Source: a virus. Taken from it: a stretch of 33,677 bases of DNA. The translations under genes and the position numbers were made by a program. Below the pieces are notes generated by a model. It worked only from the letters and a program-made list of their open reading frames with translations, was not told the origin of the DNA and did no database searches. Of the stretch, positions 1-8,239 are shown piece after piece; the stretch's first letter is position 1, and every line of letters begins with the position of its first letter. The DNA lies in the IMG/VR virus record IMGVR_UViG_3300043567_000286, positions 1 to 33,677 of that record. The stretch is one strand, 5' to 3'.

Positions 1-110
1 CCTTTAATATTATTAGTTCTTCGTTGGTAGTTCTTGTCATTGTCTTTATTAGTACATTTGCAAGACTTCAAAAGACAACAACTGCCATCAGCTAATCTAT
101 AAATGCACAT
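1..110 (-). CDS. Cysteine-rich small protein, cut by window edge
   Basis: An open frame starts at ATG 110 and runs off the left edge with at least 36 codons. The visible peptide begins MCIYRLADGSCC and has Cys at about 2, 11, 12, 17 and 19, then a Lys/Asn/Arg-rich tail. The Cys spacing could bind a metal, but no known fold is recognised. It lies downstream of the 40-residue gene at 158-280, in the same direction and at the end of the tail-fibre operon. No clear Shine-Dalgarno sequence precedes it, so it could be chance. Confidence 0.35.
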   Translation of the reverse strand, partial: MCIYRLADGSCCLLKSCKCTNKDNDKNYQRRTNNIK

Positions 111-157
111 TAAATATTGTGCAGTCTTTTTATCAGACAATCAAATTTAAATAAAGT

Positions 158-280
158 CTATTTATTAAAAGTCTTTTGTATGTCCGAATAGAAGTCTTTG
201 TAAAACTTTTGAACATCTTTTAAATATGTTTCGTAGTTTTGTTTTAGTTCTTCGTAAGTCGGTAGTTTAAATGTGAACAT
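158..280 (-). CDS. Small helical protein, unknown function
   Basis: A 40-codon gene beginning MFTFKLPTYEEL, with a textbook ribosome-binding site (AGGAGAAAAAATG) directly before the ATG, which is the main reason to call it. The peptide is rich in Tyr, Lys, Asp and Phe and could form one amphipathic helix (YLKDVQKFYKDFYSDIQ). It has no signal peptide or membrane segment. It follows the adhesion genes in the same direction, after a small hairpin. The helix loosely recalls phasin-type amphipathic helices, but that is only an impression. Confidence 0.55.
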   Translation of the reverse strand: MFTFKLPTYEELKQNYETYLKDVQKFYKDFYSDIQKTFNK

Positions 281-310
281 TTTTTCTCCTATTATTTTTT
301 AGTATATATA

Positions 311-325
311 TGTTGCGTTGCAACA
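311..325. terminator. Small hairpin between two mini-genes
   Basis: TGTTGC-GTT-GCAACA is a perfect 6-bp stem with a 3-nt loop, lying between the membrane peptide gene ending at 336 and the gene starting at 280. On the minus strand it is followed by an AT stretch rather than a clean U run. A weak terminator or RNA-processing site is possible; a full rho-independent terminator is not supported. Confidence 0.3.
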
Positions 326-335
326 AAAATCAAGA

Positions 336-443
336 CTACTTGATGTTTAAATGTTCTTTAACTGATGCGATAATATATTTGGCGATCTCATACTTCCATT
401 CCAAATATAATCCAAGAACTGTGCCTAATATAAACCAGATCAT
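336..443 (-). CDS. Tiny membrane protein (35 aa)
   Basis: The gene is translationally coupled to the adhesion gene before it: its ATG (443-441) overlaps that gene's TGA as ATGA. The peptide starts MIWFILGTVLGLYLEW, a hydrophobic N-terminal segment long enough to cross or anchor in a membrane, then a short charged helix ending KEHLNIK. Its place at the end of the tail-fibre genes is compatible with a lysis accessory or a superinfection factor. The sequence alone does not decide between these. Confidence 0.55.
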   Translation of the reverse strand: MIWFILGTVLGLYLEWKYEIAKYIIASVKEHLNIK

Positions 444-1477
444 CTTGCAGTAGTTGGTATTCCTTTAGAACTTACAAAAGGATTTTCAGCAAATGCCATA
501 TAGATATATGTTCCACCTGATGCGTTTTTACCAGTCCAACTTGAACGTATTTTAAATCCATTAGAAACAAAATCCCAATTAGTTTCTGTTGGGTCTGATG
601 TTGATTCTGCTGTTGCTTCGTTTGCTCTTAACATTTTAAAAACATCATTATATGTATCTCTTTTGTTATCCCACATATACCAAGTTCCATCAGTATCATA
701 TCTTTTGGTCATAAGAAACGCAGGTTTAAATCCAGTATAGATAAATGTTCCATTAGCATTACCATTACCTGTGTAAGAACCAAACTTACTAAATCCTTTT
801 ACTTCAGCAAAGCAGTAAGCGATAATATTATTACCAGAACCATTAGTTGGTGTTCCAGTTCCAATAGAAAATAATGTAGAAGTTGGAGTTGTATTATTCC
901 AATATGTTGATGTAACATCAGGTGTTCCAGTTCCTGATAATTGCATAGCTGAAGTATTTCCAGTTGATACATGATATACTTCCCATTGTGCAACAGCACT
1001 TCTATTTTTAACAATCATCATTTTGGGTACAACACCTAAACCATGTCCCACAGTCGCATTAGCACCTGTTCCAGTATAACTTACAATACTAAATCCACTT
1101 GTTGTATTAGCTGATACTGTTGATGATATAGTTCCTGAAGTATTTGATACTCCAGTTCCATTTGCTTTCCATGACCAACCAACAAATGTATTTCCATTTT
1201 GATTCATGTCGGTTTCTAAACCTACCGAAAAACCATCTGAATTAAATGCTGTAACACCAGCAACAGTATCTTCAGCAACAGTATCGTTTGGAACTAATCT
1301 TTGTTGAACACCTCTAATTACATCATAGATATTATGTTTTCTTGTAGTATCTCTAATTTTTCCCCAAACCATATCTGGTTGAAATCCAACTCCAGTAATA
1401 GATTGCGAAGTTCCATTACCAGTCCAAAGTTTGGTATTAAAATAATCTGTTGGTAAATCTATATTTGTATAAGCCAT
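440..1477 (-). CDS. DUF7483-type virion adhesion protein (tail fibre/appendage)
   Basis: A 345-residue beta-rich protein. Its N-terminal half has the pattern FNTKLWTGNGTSQSITGVGF, followed by QPDMVWGKIRD. A second, related copy appears near residues 230-330 (GSYTGNGNANGTFIYTGF, then KPAFLMTKR). This G-x-x-QPDxVWxK arrangement is the hallmark of DUF7483, a domain of marine phage tail-associated proteins. It is rich in Thr, Ser, Gly and Asn with no Cys pattern, as usual for exposed virion proteins. It sits last in the J-like hub/fibre cassette, so it probably contacts the cell surface. The receptor is unknown. Confidence 0.75.
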   Translation of the reverse strand: MAYTNIDLPTDYFNTKLWTGNGTSQSITGVGFQPDMVWGKIRDTTRKHNIYDVIRGVQQRLVPNDTVAEDTVAGVTAFNSDGFSVGLETDMNQNGNTFVGWSWKANGTGVSNTSGTISSTVSANTTSGFSIVSYTGTGANATVGHGLGVVPKMMIVKNRSAVAQWEVYHVSTGNTSAMQLSGTGTPDVTSTYWNNTTPTSTLFSIGTGTPTNGSGNNIIAYCFAEVKGFSKFGSYTGNGNANGTFIYTGFKPAFLMTKRYDTDGTWYMWDNKRDTYNDVFKMLRANEATAESTSDPTETNWDFVSNGFKIRSSWTGKNASGGTYIYMAFAENPFVSSKGIPTTAR

Positions 1478-1480
1478 AGT

Positions 1481-2863
1481 TTATCCGTATTCTGCTAAAT
1501 TTTTAGTACAAAGTGCATAGTACCCTGATGGGACTGCATATTCAAAGTTTCCATAGCCATTAGCATCTGCGTTTCCTGATGAAATAGTGAATGGTGGGTT
1601 GCCGAAGTTGAAATCTGCTACTTCATTACTTTCACCCATACCTACTGCAAAGAAAAATTCTCCAGTTAGTCCTGTAAATGCAGAATTGGTAGTTGTACCA
1701 GCTTCTATTTGTGCTTGAGTTGCACTATTTTGCCAAGTACCATTTTTACTAAACCATAATGCACCATTATTTAAATCTACTGCCACCCCAATAATATCTC
1801 CAGTTACATAAGCATCTCCATAAGCTGAACCAGAGTTATTATTCCATTTTTGTCCATTTCTAAAATAAGAATAAGCATTGGCATTACCACCTAAATAAGT
1901 GTTATAATTTATATTTTCTTTGGCAATACCTACATGGCTATTATCACCACTTATCCATTTATACTCAAAATACCATTTACCAGTAGTAAAACCTATTGTG
2001 CTTAGTACACTTCCATAACTTCCACTTGGTGATGTGTAGGTATTATTTCCATTTGATAAACTAATACCATTAGTTCCTTTGTTTAAATTATTTAACGTAG
2101 CAAAATTATTAGTAGGAGTATCAGTTGTCTGGTCAATAGAAGTTAGATTGTTTACTGTGAAGTCATTACCATTTCCTGAAGTATCATCTCCTAGTGCTGA
2201 ACTGTCTTTAAATTCTAAATAGAATCCATTAGTTCCAAATGTACCAGTATATGCTTTTGGTTTCCAAATATTTGTATCTTCGTCTGTTTCGCCGAATGAT
2301 GATGGTGTTAGTTGTTGTCCATCAATAGAATAAAATTCAGATAAATACAGATTTCTATATGCGTTGCTATAACTTCTTCCAATCCAGTATGGGTCGGTAG
2401 TATTATAATTTAAATTAGCATTTTGAGATGGATAATCTGCTTGGTCAAATGCAGTAATTTGAGAACCATTTAAATATAATTTAACTCTATTTGATGCAGT
2501 AGCTTGAGTTGTATCACAAGCAACAACCATGTGATACCAAGCTGAAACATCTCTTAATACTTGAGTTGTTGCTAAAGTAAATTGTGCAGAACTAGCGTTC
2601 CAACTAAAAATTTGTATTTTATCATCTGTACTATTATAAATAGAAAAATCATTATTTCCTGTATTTTGTCCATGAATCATTATTCCATTAGCCACACCTG
2701 AAGTTACTTTTTTAAACCAAAAGCTAACTGTAAATATTTGTCTATTACTAGCACTAGCAGGAGTTCTTGATAAATAATCATTACTTGCAGAATTAAATCT
2801 TAATGAATTATCTACCTCATAACCACCAGCAGTTAATTGATTAGCACCTAAGATTAGTGGCAT
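1481..2863 (-). CDS. LamG (concanavalin-like) plus SPRY-like adhesion protein
   Basis: A 460-residue protein with two lectin-like parts. Residues about 15-200 fit a LamG/concanavalin A-like fold (FTVSFWFKK, then WYHMVVACD, VKLYLNGSQI and YLSEFYSIDGQ). Residues about 285-410 fit a SPRY/B30.2-like fold (GKWYFEYKW, SHVGIAKE, GDIIGVAVDLNNGALWFSKNG). Such jelly-roll domains bind glycans or proteins, so a receptor-binding or decoration role on the tail is likely. It lies 3 nt before the DUF7483 gene and 2 nt after the 206-residue gene, in one fibre operon. Domain assignment is by motif only. Confidence 0.75.
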   Translation of the reverse strand: MPLILGANQLTAGGYEVDNSLRFNSASNDYLSRTPASASNRQIFTVSFWFKKVTSGVANGIMIHGQNTGNNDFSIYNSTDDKIQIFSWNASSAQFTLATTQVLRDVSAWYHMVVACDTTQATASNRVKLYLNGSQITAFDQADYPSQNANLNYNTTDPYWIGRSYSNAYRNLYLSEFYSIDGQQLTPSSFGETDEDTNIWKPKAYTGTFGTNGFYLEFKDSSALGDDTSGNGNDFTVNNLTSIDQTTDTPTNNFATLNNLNKGTNGISLSNGNNTYTSPSGSYGSVLSTIGFTTGKWYFEYKWISGDNSHVGIAKENINYNTYLGGNANAYSYFRNGQKWNNNSGSAYGDAYVTGDIIGVAVDLNNGALWFSKNGTWQNSATQAQIEAGTTTNSAFTGLTGEFFFAVGMGESNEVADFNFGNPPFTISSGNADANGYGNFEYAVPSGYYALCTKNLAEYG

Positions 2864-2865
2864 TA

Positions 2866-3486
2866 TTAATCCCTATTTGTTTTTGGGAACTCAGCGAGTT
2901 GTCTTGTATAAATTGGAGATTGTTTTGTGCCAGTATTTGTGTATTCGTAAAGACTCTTTAATTGTTCAACAGTCGTACAAGCATTAATTTGTGTTTCTTG
3001 TTGATTGCTTACTATTCTTACTTCAGTTCTAAAATCTTGTATCTCTTGTGGTATCGCAGTTCCAGTATCAGATTTTCTAGTTACATACCAATCAGTTGAT
3101 TGTAGTAGTCCAGCAGTTTGTTGTTTAGATATAGAAATTTTTTGAGATTTTAAACCTTTGATAACTACTTGTTTTCCATCTTGAATTACTGGGTCGCCAT
3201 CTTCATCAGTAGCATTAACATCTTCTAATTGTTTAGGAGTTGCAGTTCCAAAGTAAGATATTACTTTATTGTTTTCAAATTTAAATTGCTCATTAGTATT
3301 AATGTAATAACCTTCATCTTTTTTATTTGCGTGGTCGTATGTTACTTCGTAGATTCCGATTTCATTTTTTTCTTCATTAGACCAAAGAGAAAATATTTGT
3401 GCTGAATACTTATTACCATTTAACTCAAATGATTTTGGATTGTTAAAAAATTTTACTATTTTTTTATTCTGAACTAGTGCGTACAT
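2866..3486 (-). CDS. Fibre-operon protein, possibly tail-fibre assembly-like
   Basis: A 206-residue protein opening MYALVQNKKIVKFFNNPKSF. It ends with a helical segment (IPQEIQDFRTEVRIVSNQQ, then INACTTVEQLKSLYEY). The layout of an N-terminal beta part followed by a C-terminal helical part resembles DUF4376/tail-fibre assembly-type proteins encoded beside phage fibres, but the match is loose. Start and stop are shared with its neighbours (TAATG at 3486), so it is made together with the adhesion proteins. It could be a fibre chaperone or a minor fibre component. Confidence 0.55.
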   Translation of the reverse strand: MYALVQNKKIVKFFNNPKSFELNGNKYSAQIFSLWSNEEKNEIGIYEVTYDHANKKDEGYYINTNEQFKFENNKVISYFGTATPKQLEDVNATDEDGDPVIQDGKQVVIKGLKSQKISISKQQTAGLLQSTDWYVTRKSDTGTAIPQEIQDFRTEVRIVSNQQETQINACTTVEQLKSLYEYTNTGTKQSPIYTRQLAEFPKTNRD

Positions 3487-4349
3487 TATGATATTGATAA
3501 GTTAAGGTTTCTACCAACTTCTAACCAAACAGTTCCATTATATTTAAATACAAATATATCAGCTTTAGAAGCAGTTGTTGTAAGTGTTGGTGCTACATCT
3601 CCAGTAAATTCATAAGCACTATTCCAAGTTAATGTTCTTGAACCAGTACCATCTTGAATAACTGCGATAGATATAAATTGTCCAGCAACACTATTTGTAG
3701 GTGCAGATAAAGTTCTAGCACCACCTAAAGTTACTTTAGCAACTGGTGAAGAACCTACATCCCAAGTAATAGTTGCACCATCTGTTAAAGTTGCATCTGC
3801 GTTAAAAGCACCATCATTAAATTTAATTAATCCAGTTCCTTTTGTTGTCAAAGATAATCCTATGTTAGTGTCAGAACCAGTTGCAGAAATGTCAGGAGAA
3901 GTTCCAGTTGCAGAATTAGTTACTGATATTTCATTTACTGCTGAAGCTGTTTTTGCAAACTTAATATATTCGTTTCCTGAATCATCTGCGATTGCTGTTG
4001 CTGTTGGAAGTCTAATTGAAACTGTTGAATTTAAGTGTGTGTCGGTAAGAGTTAAAACTGTTCCTGTTGCAGTTGTTGTTAGACCAGTAATTGATACTGT
4101 TGAGTCTAACCAATTTACTGAGTTAGCTGAGTGGTCAATAGTTGCTAGAGATATATCGTCAGCACCATCATAATATTTTAAAGTAGGAGAAGTTGCAGAA
4201 GTTGTATCTAACCAAAGTTGTCCAGCGACAGCACCAGTTGGTCTTGATGTTCCTGAGTTTAATGTTTGTATTGCTGAAAGTGCATTGTTTAAATCTGTTC
4301 TAAAAGCTGGGAAGCCCTGATTCGCTATGTTATAATCGTGTTGTGCCAT
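3486..4349 (-). CDS. Tail fibre-like protein
   Basis: A 287-residue protein starting MAQHDYNIANQGFPAFRTDL, followed by NNALSAIQTLNSG. This N-terminal pattern is typical of phage fibre/appendage proteins: a short helical attachment region followed by PTGAVAGQLWLDT. The rest is Thr/Ser/Gly/Ala-rich beta sequence with many TLTDT-, SVTNS- and TTKGTG-like strands. It lies 8 nt after the J-like gene, the usual place for the fibre that attaches to the tail-tip hub. It has no recognisable enzyme motif. Confidence 0.7.
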   Translation of the reverse strand: MAQHDYNIANQGFPAFRTDLNNALSAIQTLNSGTSRPTGAVAGQLWLDTTSATSPTLKYYDGADDISLATIDHSANSVNWLDSTVSITGLTTTATGTVLTLTDTHLNSTVSIRLPTATAIADDSGNEYIKFAKTASAVNEISVTNSATGTSPDISATGSDTNIGLSLTTKGTGLIKFNDGAFNADATLTDGATITWDVGSSPVAKVTLGGARTLSAPTNSVAGQFISIAVIQDGTGSRTLTWNSAYEFTGDVAPTLTTTASKADIFVFKYNGTVWLEVGRNLNLSIS

Positions 4350-4357
4350 AATTCTAT

Positions 4358-7279
4358 CTAATATCCTTTAGCTAAATAGTCAAAGGTTTTACTTACTCCA
4401 GTTCCACTACTATTTTTAAAAGCTAAGTCAAAACCATTTATAGTTTTGTTACTTAATAAAAAGAAATCGCCAGTAGCTAAACCTTGTGCAGTAATTCCAA
4501 CAGCATAACTAGCAGAATAAAATGGATTTGTAAATACAACATTATAGGTACTAATTCCACTTACTAAATCATTTCCACTAAATATTCTATCTGGCATATC
4601 AATACTTACTGATAAAGCACTAATGACTGGAGTAGATGATAAATCAAATGATGTTAATACAAGTCGGAACTTATAAAATCTACTTGTATAGTCCCCAACG
4701 ACAAAGTTCCTAAATGAAGTGTATGTGATATTGTCATTAGATAAAGCAATCTCTAAATGAGCATTACAATTTGCAGGAGTGTCTCCATCAAAGTTAGATT
4801 GTGCATCATCAAAATCTCCAGTTTCAGAATCAAATAAATCATCTAAGTTATCTGAAGTTTGTGTAATAGAAGCAGTTACTCTTGAAGTATAAACTCCACC
4901 TATATCAATAGGACTTGAAAACAAATAAAATCCTTGTGCAAATAAATCAGAAGTTGTAACACCAGAATCAAAAAATGTTGTTGCAGAATCAAAATTACCT
5001 AATGCAGAATCAAAAAGTTCTGATGAATCTAATCTTAATGTATTATCAACAATAGTTAAATTACTGTCTAATCCATCATCAAAATCTCCAGTTTTATTGT
5101 CAAAATCTCCTTCACCATTATCAAACGCATCTAATCCTATAAATGTAGGTGATTCAGTTTGTGTTGCAACAGCATTAAAGTTTCCTATTGCAATAATGTT
5201 AGTTGCTATGATTGTTTCATTAGAAGATAAGTTACCATTTTTATCTACTGCTTTAATTAAATAAGAACCTACTCTTGCTGGAACTGTAACTGAAGTAGCT
5301 GGTCTTGCAACTTTTTCAACTAAAGAAACTGAGTTACCCCAAGATGCACCACTTGTTTGAGTAGAAAATCTAATTTGATAATAAGCTAAATCTAAATCAC
5401 TAATTTGTGTCCAAGATAAATGTGCATCTCCACCAATTATGTTACAAGCAAAATCTTCAACATCTGCTGGTGGTGCTATTCCACCAATAATAGTTCTTGT
5501 GGCAGAAGTATAAGTTGATTGTACTCCTAATGTGTTAAATGCTTTTACTCTTACATTATAAATTAATCCATCTACTACATTTAATATCCTATGAAATAAT
5601 CCTTTGCCTTGACCAGCAATAAGATAATCGGTTGCTGTACTTAATTTATATTCTACTTGGTAATAATCTACGAATGAATCTAGTGAGGCACCAATGGTTA
5701 CATCAAGAGCAGTAATTACGACACCATCTGAGTATTCAATTAATTGATCGTTAAGTGTTACTGAAACTGGTGCAGAAACATTGTTAGGATTTGGAAGTGT
5801 TGTATCAGCAATAGTTGGTGCTTCTGCTTTAGAAGTCCAAGTGTAGAAATTATCTTGATGCTCTATAAGTTTTAATGAAACTGTTGAATCTGTATTTATA
5901 CTTAATCCATAAACTCTAAATGGTTTAGCACTAAATCCACCAGTAGAATAAGTTAAATCAACTATATCACCTATTGTTAAATTTAATGCTTCTGAGGTTA
6001 CCATAACTTCAACAGCCAAAGCATTTCTTGATCTTCTTAATATAATTTCACAAAGTTCTTCAGCTTGATATGGATTAGTAATTCCTTGAAATGTAAAATT
6101 ACCTTCTAATTGAGTTCCATTATCTTCGGCTAGTAAAGTTGCATATTGATCTCCTACTGATAAGCCAGAATCATCAGCAGGTGGATATGTAATTGTATCT
6201 TCTTGCCATTCTTTATCAGGATTTACAAAAGTTCCTATAACACGATTGTATTTAGTATTTTTCTTTTCACCAAATATTTTAATTCCACCAATTATATTAT
6301 CTGCATTTAAACTTAATTCTGATGTTCCAGTATTTTCAATAATTAAAAAGTATTTACCCTGTGTGTAGGTAAATATTGCTCTCATTGGATTTAATAATTC
6401 TCTTACATTGTCTATTACTTTTTGTTCTGTATCTATAACTAGATTTGTTTCAAATAAATCTATATCTGACGGTGCTGAAGTATATGGAGTAACTTGTGTT
6501 TCACAAATATTTGCACTTGTTTTAAAAGAATCATAATTAGTTTCAAATGATGAATTTGGCAAACCTTTTCCATATCTAGTATTTCTTAAATAATCTAAAA
6601 GACATAAAGCTGAATTGGGTGAATATGTCCAAGTTGATGCAGTATCTTGTCTATGTGAACCAGAACCACCCTTTGTAGAATCTAATCTAGGATCATAAAT
6701 TTTTTTACCTTTGAGAACTACTTTAACTTCTGGTAGTGAACTAAATGCATCTTGATTCCAAGTAAATTTAAAAGCTAAATAAGCAACACCTGATAATTTA
6801 TGATTGCTTCCCCAGTTAGTAGATTCATCTAGTATTGATGAAACTGATTGATTGTCTAATCCATAAAATGCCTGAACTGATATTAAACTTCCATCTTTAT
6901 AAAAATTAGTATCTGAACTATTTACTGTTCGTACTGTTCCATCAGTTAATGCACCTGACCAAACTACCAGTTTATCATTAACATAAATTTCATCTACTGA
7001 TTCAATTCCATTACCACCACCTTCGCAAAGAACTCCTGCCATATAAAGATATTGATTATCTGAACCAGAAGATTCAACAAATACTCTAGCGATACCAACT
7101 TGCCTTCTTCCATAAACTATTGGAATGGCACTATTGTTAGACGCCTTATTAACTAAAATTCCTTGTGCTGTTTCTTGTTGTTGCACATTTCTCTTTGGTG
7201 GATCAGGTTTTAAAACCCAAGAGATTGCTGTTGTTACTACAAGTTGAACTACAAATGCTGTTACTGGATCAAAGCCCAT
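4358..7279 (-). CDS. Tail-tip host-specificity protein, lambda J-like
   Basis: A 973-residue protein, the largest in the window. The N-terminus (MGFDPVTAFVVQLVVTTAIS, then WVLKPDPP, then SAIPIVYGRRQVG) matches the start of J/GTA-type tail hub proteins. A central hub region follows (GKGLPNSSFETNYDSF) and then fibronectin-III-like segments near 500-720 (YYQVEYKLST, YNVRVKAFNTLG, YYQIRFSTQTSG). The C-terminal third carries three clusters of FD-x(4-6)-FD repeats. It overlaps the upstream HlyC-like gene by 11 nt. It probably forms the central tail tip and contacts the cell. The length fits J-type proteins, usually around 1,000 residues. Confidence 0.85.
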   Translation of the reverse strand: MGFDPVTAFVVQLVVTTAISWVLKPDPPKRNVQQQETAQGILVNKASNNSAIPIVYGRRQVGIARVFVESSGSDNQYLYMAGVLCEGGGNGIESVDEIYVNDKLVVWSGALTDGTVRTVNSSDTNFYKDGSLISVQAFYGLDNQSVSSILDESTNWGSNHKLSGVAYLAFKFTWNQDAFSSLPEVKVVLKGKKIYDPRLDSTKGGSGSHRQDTASTWTYSPNSALCLLDYLRNTRYGKGLPNSSFETNYDSFKTSANICETQVTPYTSAPSDIDLFETNLVIDTEQKVIDNVRELLNPMRAIFTYTQGKYFLIIENTGTSELSLNADNIIGGIKIFGEKKNTKYNRVIGTFVNPDKEWQEDTITYPPADDSGLSVGDQYATLLAEDNGTQLEGNFTFQGITNPYQAEELCEIILRRSRNALAVEVMVTSEALNLTIGDIVDLTYSTGGFSAKPFRVYGLSINTDSTVSLKLIEHQDNFYTWTSKAEAPTIADTTLPNPNNVSAPVSVTLNDQLIEYSDGVVITALDVTIGASLDSFVDYYQVEYKLSTATDYLIAGQGKGLFHRILNVVDGLIYNVRVKAFNTLGVQSTYTSATRTIIGGIAPPADVEDFACNIIGGDAHLSWTQISDLDLAYYQIRFSTQTSGASWGNSVSLVEKVARPATSVTVPARVGSYLIKAVDKNGNLSSNETIIATNIIAIGNFNAVATQTESPTFIGLDAFDNGEGDFDNKTGDFDDGLDSNLTIVDNTLRLDSSELFDSALGNFDSATTFFDSGVTTSDLFAQGFYLFSSPIDIGGVYTSRVTASITQTSDNLDDLFDSETGDFDDAQSNFDGDTPANCNAHLEIALSNDNITYTSFRNFVVGDYTSRFYKFRLVLTSFDLSSTPVISALSVSIDMPDRIFSGNDLVSGISTYNVVFTNPFYSASYAVGITAQGLATGDFFLLSNKTINGFDLAFKNSSGTGVSKTFDYLAKGY
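4781..5135 (-). repeat. FD-repeat clusters in the tail-tip protein gene
   Basis: Three coding clusters have the form FD-xxx-G-x-FD-xxxxx-FD: one around 5071-5135 (FDNGEGDFDNKTGDFDDG), one around 4961-5021 (LFDSALGNFDSATTFFDSG) and one around 4781-4840 (LFDSETGDFDDAQSNFDGD). They recur at the protein level with only partial DNA identity. They may be Asp-rich metal-binding or beta-solenoid turns; this is inference. Confidence 0.6.
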
Positions 7280-7700
7280 TATGAAACTCCCTTTTAAATT
7301 TCATAGATCTTCTATAAATAGTTGAATCATCAGCTATTCTTAACCATTTCAAAGGTTGATCTACCTCTAATACATTTCTAAAATATTCTTTAGTCCATTT
7401 CATAATTTCTCTTAAATGACTTTTAGCAACTGTTTCAATATGCCAAATATTATTTCCTGATTTCCATTCATTAGCTTTTAATCTACCAGTTGTTGTAAAT
7501 CTTTTTTCTACTTCATCACTTAAATATGCCCAATTAGTAAATCCAACAACTTCTCCATTAACTTGGTGAATTTGATACTGTTCTAAATTAAAAGAAGGTA
7601 ATATCATATTTATTAAATCTTCGTATTTCATTTTATCGTATCGTGGGAACTGTCTGTATAAATGTATAATTTTGTAAAGATCATTTATGCCTTTCCCCAT
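7269..7700 (-). CDS. HlyC-like toxin-activating lysine-acyltransferase family protein in tail-tip cassette
   Basis: A 143-residue protein. The stretch from about 33 to 90 matches the RTX toxin-activating acyltransferase family (HlyC/ApxC): ILPSFNLEQYQIHQVNGE, then VVGFTNWAYLSDEVEKR, then EWKSGNNIWHIE. HlyC uses acyl-ACP to acylate lysines of RTX toxins. When aligned by eye with no gaps between conserved prolines, the HlyC catalytic His23 falls on Tyr21, and catalytic Asp92 falls on Glu89. Activity may therefore be altered or lost. The gene lies between the DUF2163-like tail-tip gene (16-nt overlap) and the J-like gene (11-nt overlap), where lambda-like phages and GTA place an NlpC/P60 tail peptidase. 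It may act on a tail protein; this is inference. Confidence 0.75.
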   Translation of the reverse strand: MGKGINDLYKIIHLYRQFPRYDKMKYEDLINMILPSFNLEQYQIHQVNGEVVGFTNWAYLSDEVEKRFTTTGRLKANEWKSGNNIWHIETVAKSHLREIMKWTKEYFRNVLEVDQPLKWLRIADDSTIYRRSMKFKREFHNGL

Positions 7701-8239
7701 TTAATATCCTTTGCTGTTTGTGAAGCATAATCAAAACCAACATCAGTTGGAAAATGTAATGCTTGTGAATTAGTATTTGTTTTTCTTCCTTTAATTTTAT
7801 CAAAATCTGCCCAATGTGAAGCAATAGAAATTGAAACAGTTGAGTTATTATTATCTTCTTCAATACTTAAATTTTCTATTCTTCCATCAAATAATAAAAA
7901 AGGATAATTTATTAATGCTTGGTTCTCATCTAAGAATCCTCTATATACCCAAGCTCTTTTATCCATATAATCATTATTAAGAAATAAAGAAATTATTGTT
8001 TGGTCAGCGCCACCAAACTTAACTACTAAATTACTTACTGATACTTCAGAAGATTCTGCTGATTCAGAACTACCTAAAAATAATGATGAAGCAACATAAG
8101 TGTTTCCATCAAAAGAAATATTTTTATAGTGATCTGTATAATAAGTTCCTGTGCTTACTCCTATATATACAAGTTCAACTGGATTAAGTTTATTAGTTGC
8201 TAATTCTGTTATTAAAGAAGCATTTAATGATCTAGGCAT
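7685..8239 (-). CDS. Tail-tip protein, DUF2163/gpL-like
   Basis: A 184-residue beta-rich protein that starts MPRSLNASLITELATNKL and continues with NPVELVYIGV. It includes VYRGFLDENQALINYPFLLF followed by DGRIENLSIEE. The C-terminal signature SHWADFDKIKGRKTNTNSQ is shared with tail-assembly proteins of the GTA gp13/DUF2163 and lambda L type, which form part of the hub between tape measure and J. The gene order (200-residue protein, this protein, HlyC-like, J-like) supports the call. It lacks the Cys pattern of an iron-sulphur gpL. Confidence 0.7.
   Translation of the reverse strand: MPRSLNASLITELATNKLNPVELVYIGVSTGTYYTDHYKNISFDGNTYVASSLFLGSSESAESSEVSVSNLVVKFGGADQTIISLFLNNDYMDKRAWVYRGFLDENQALINYPFLLFDGRIENLSIEEDNNNSTVSISIASHWADFDKIKGRKTNTNSQALHFPTDVGFDYASQTAKDIKWGKA

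Noticed and set aside
3862-4173. 103-codon plus-strand frame opposite the tail fibre-like gene
   Set aside because: Val/Ala/Ser-rich mirror of the Thr/Ser-rich fibre sequence with no site and wrong direction for the operon.
7269-7700. Ordinary tail NlpC/P60 peptidase, as expected from gene order
   Set aside because: There is no Cys in the whole protein, so no Cys-His catalytic pair can exist; the motifs fit the HlyC family instead.
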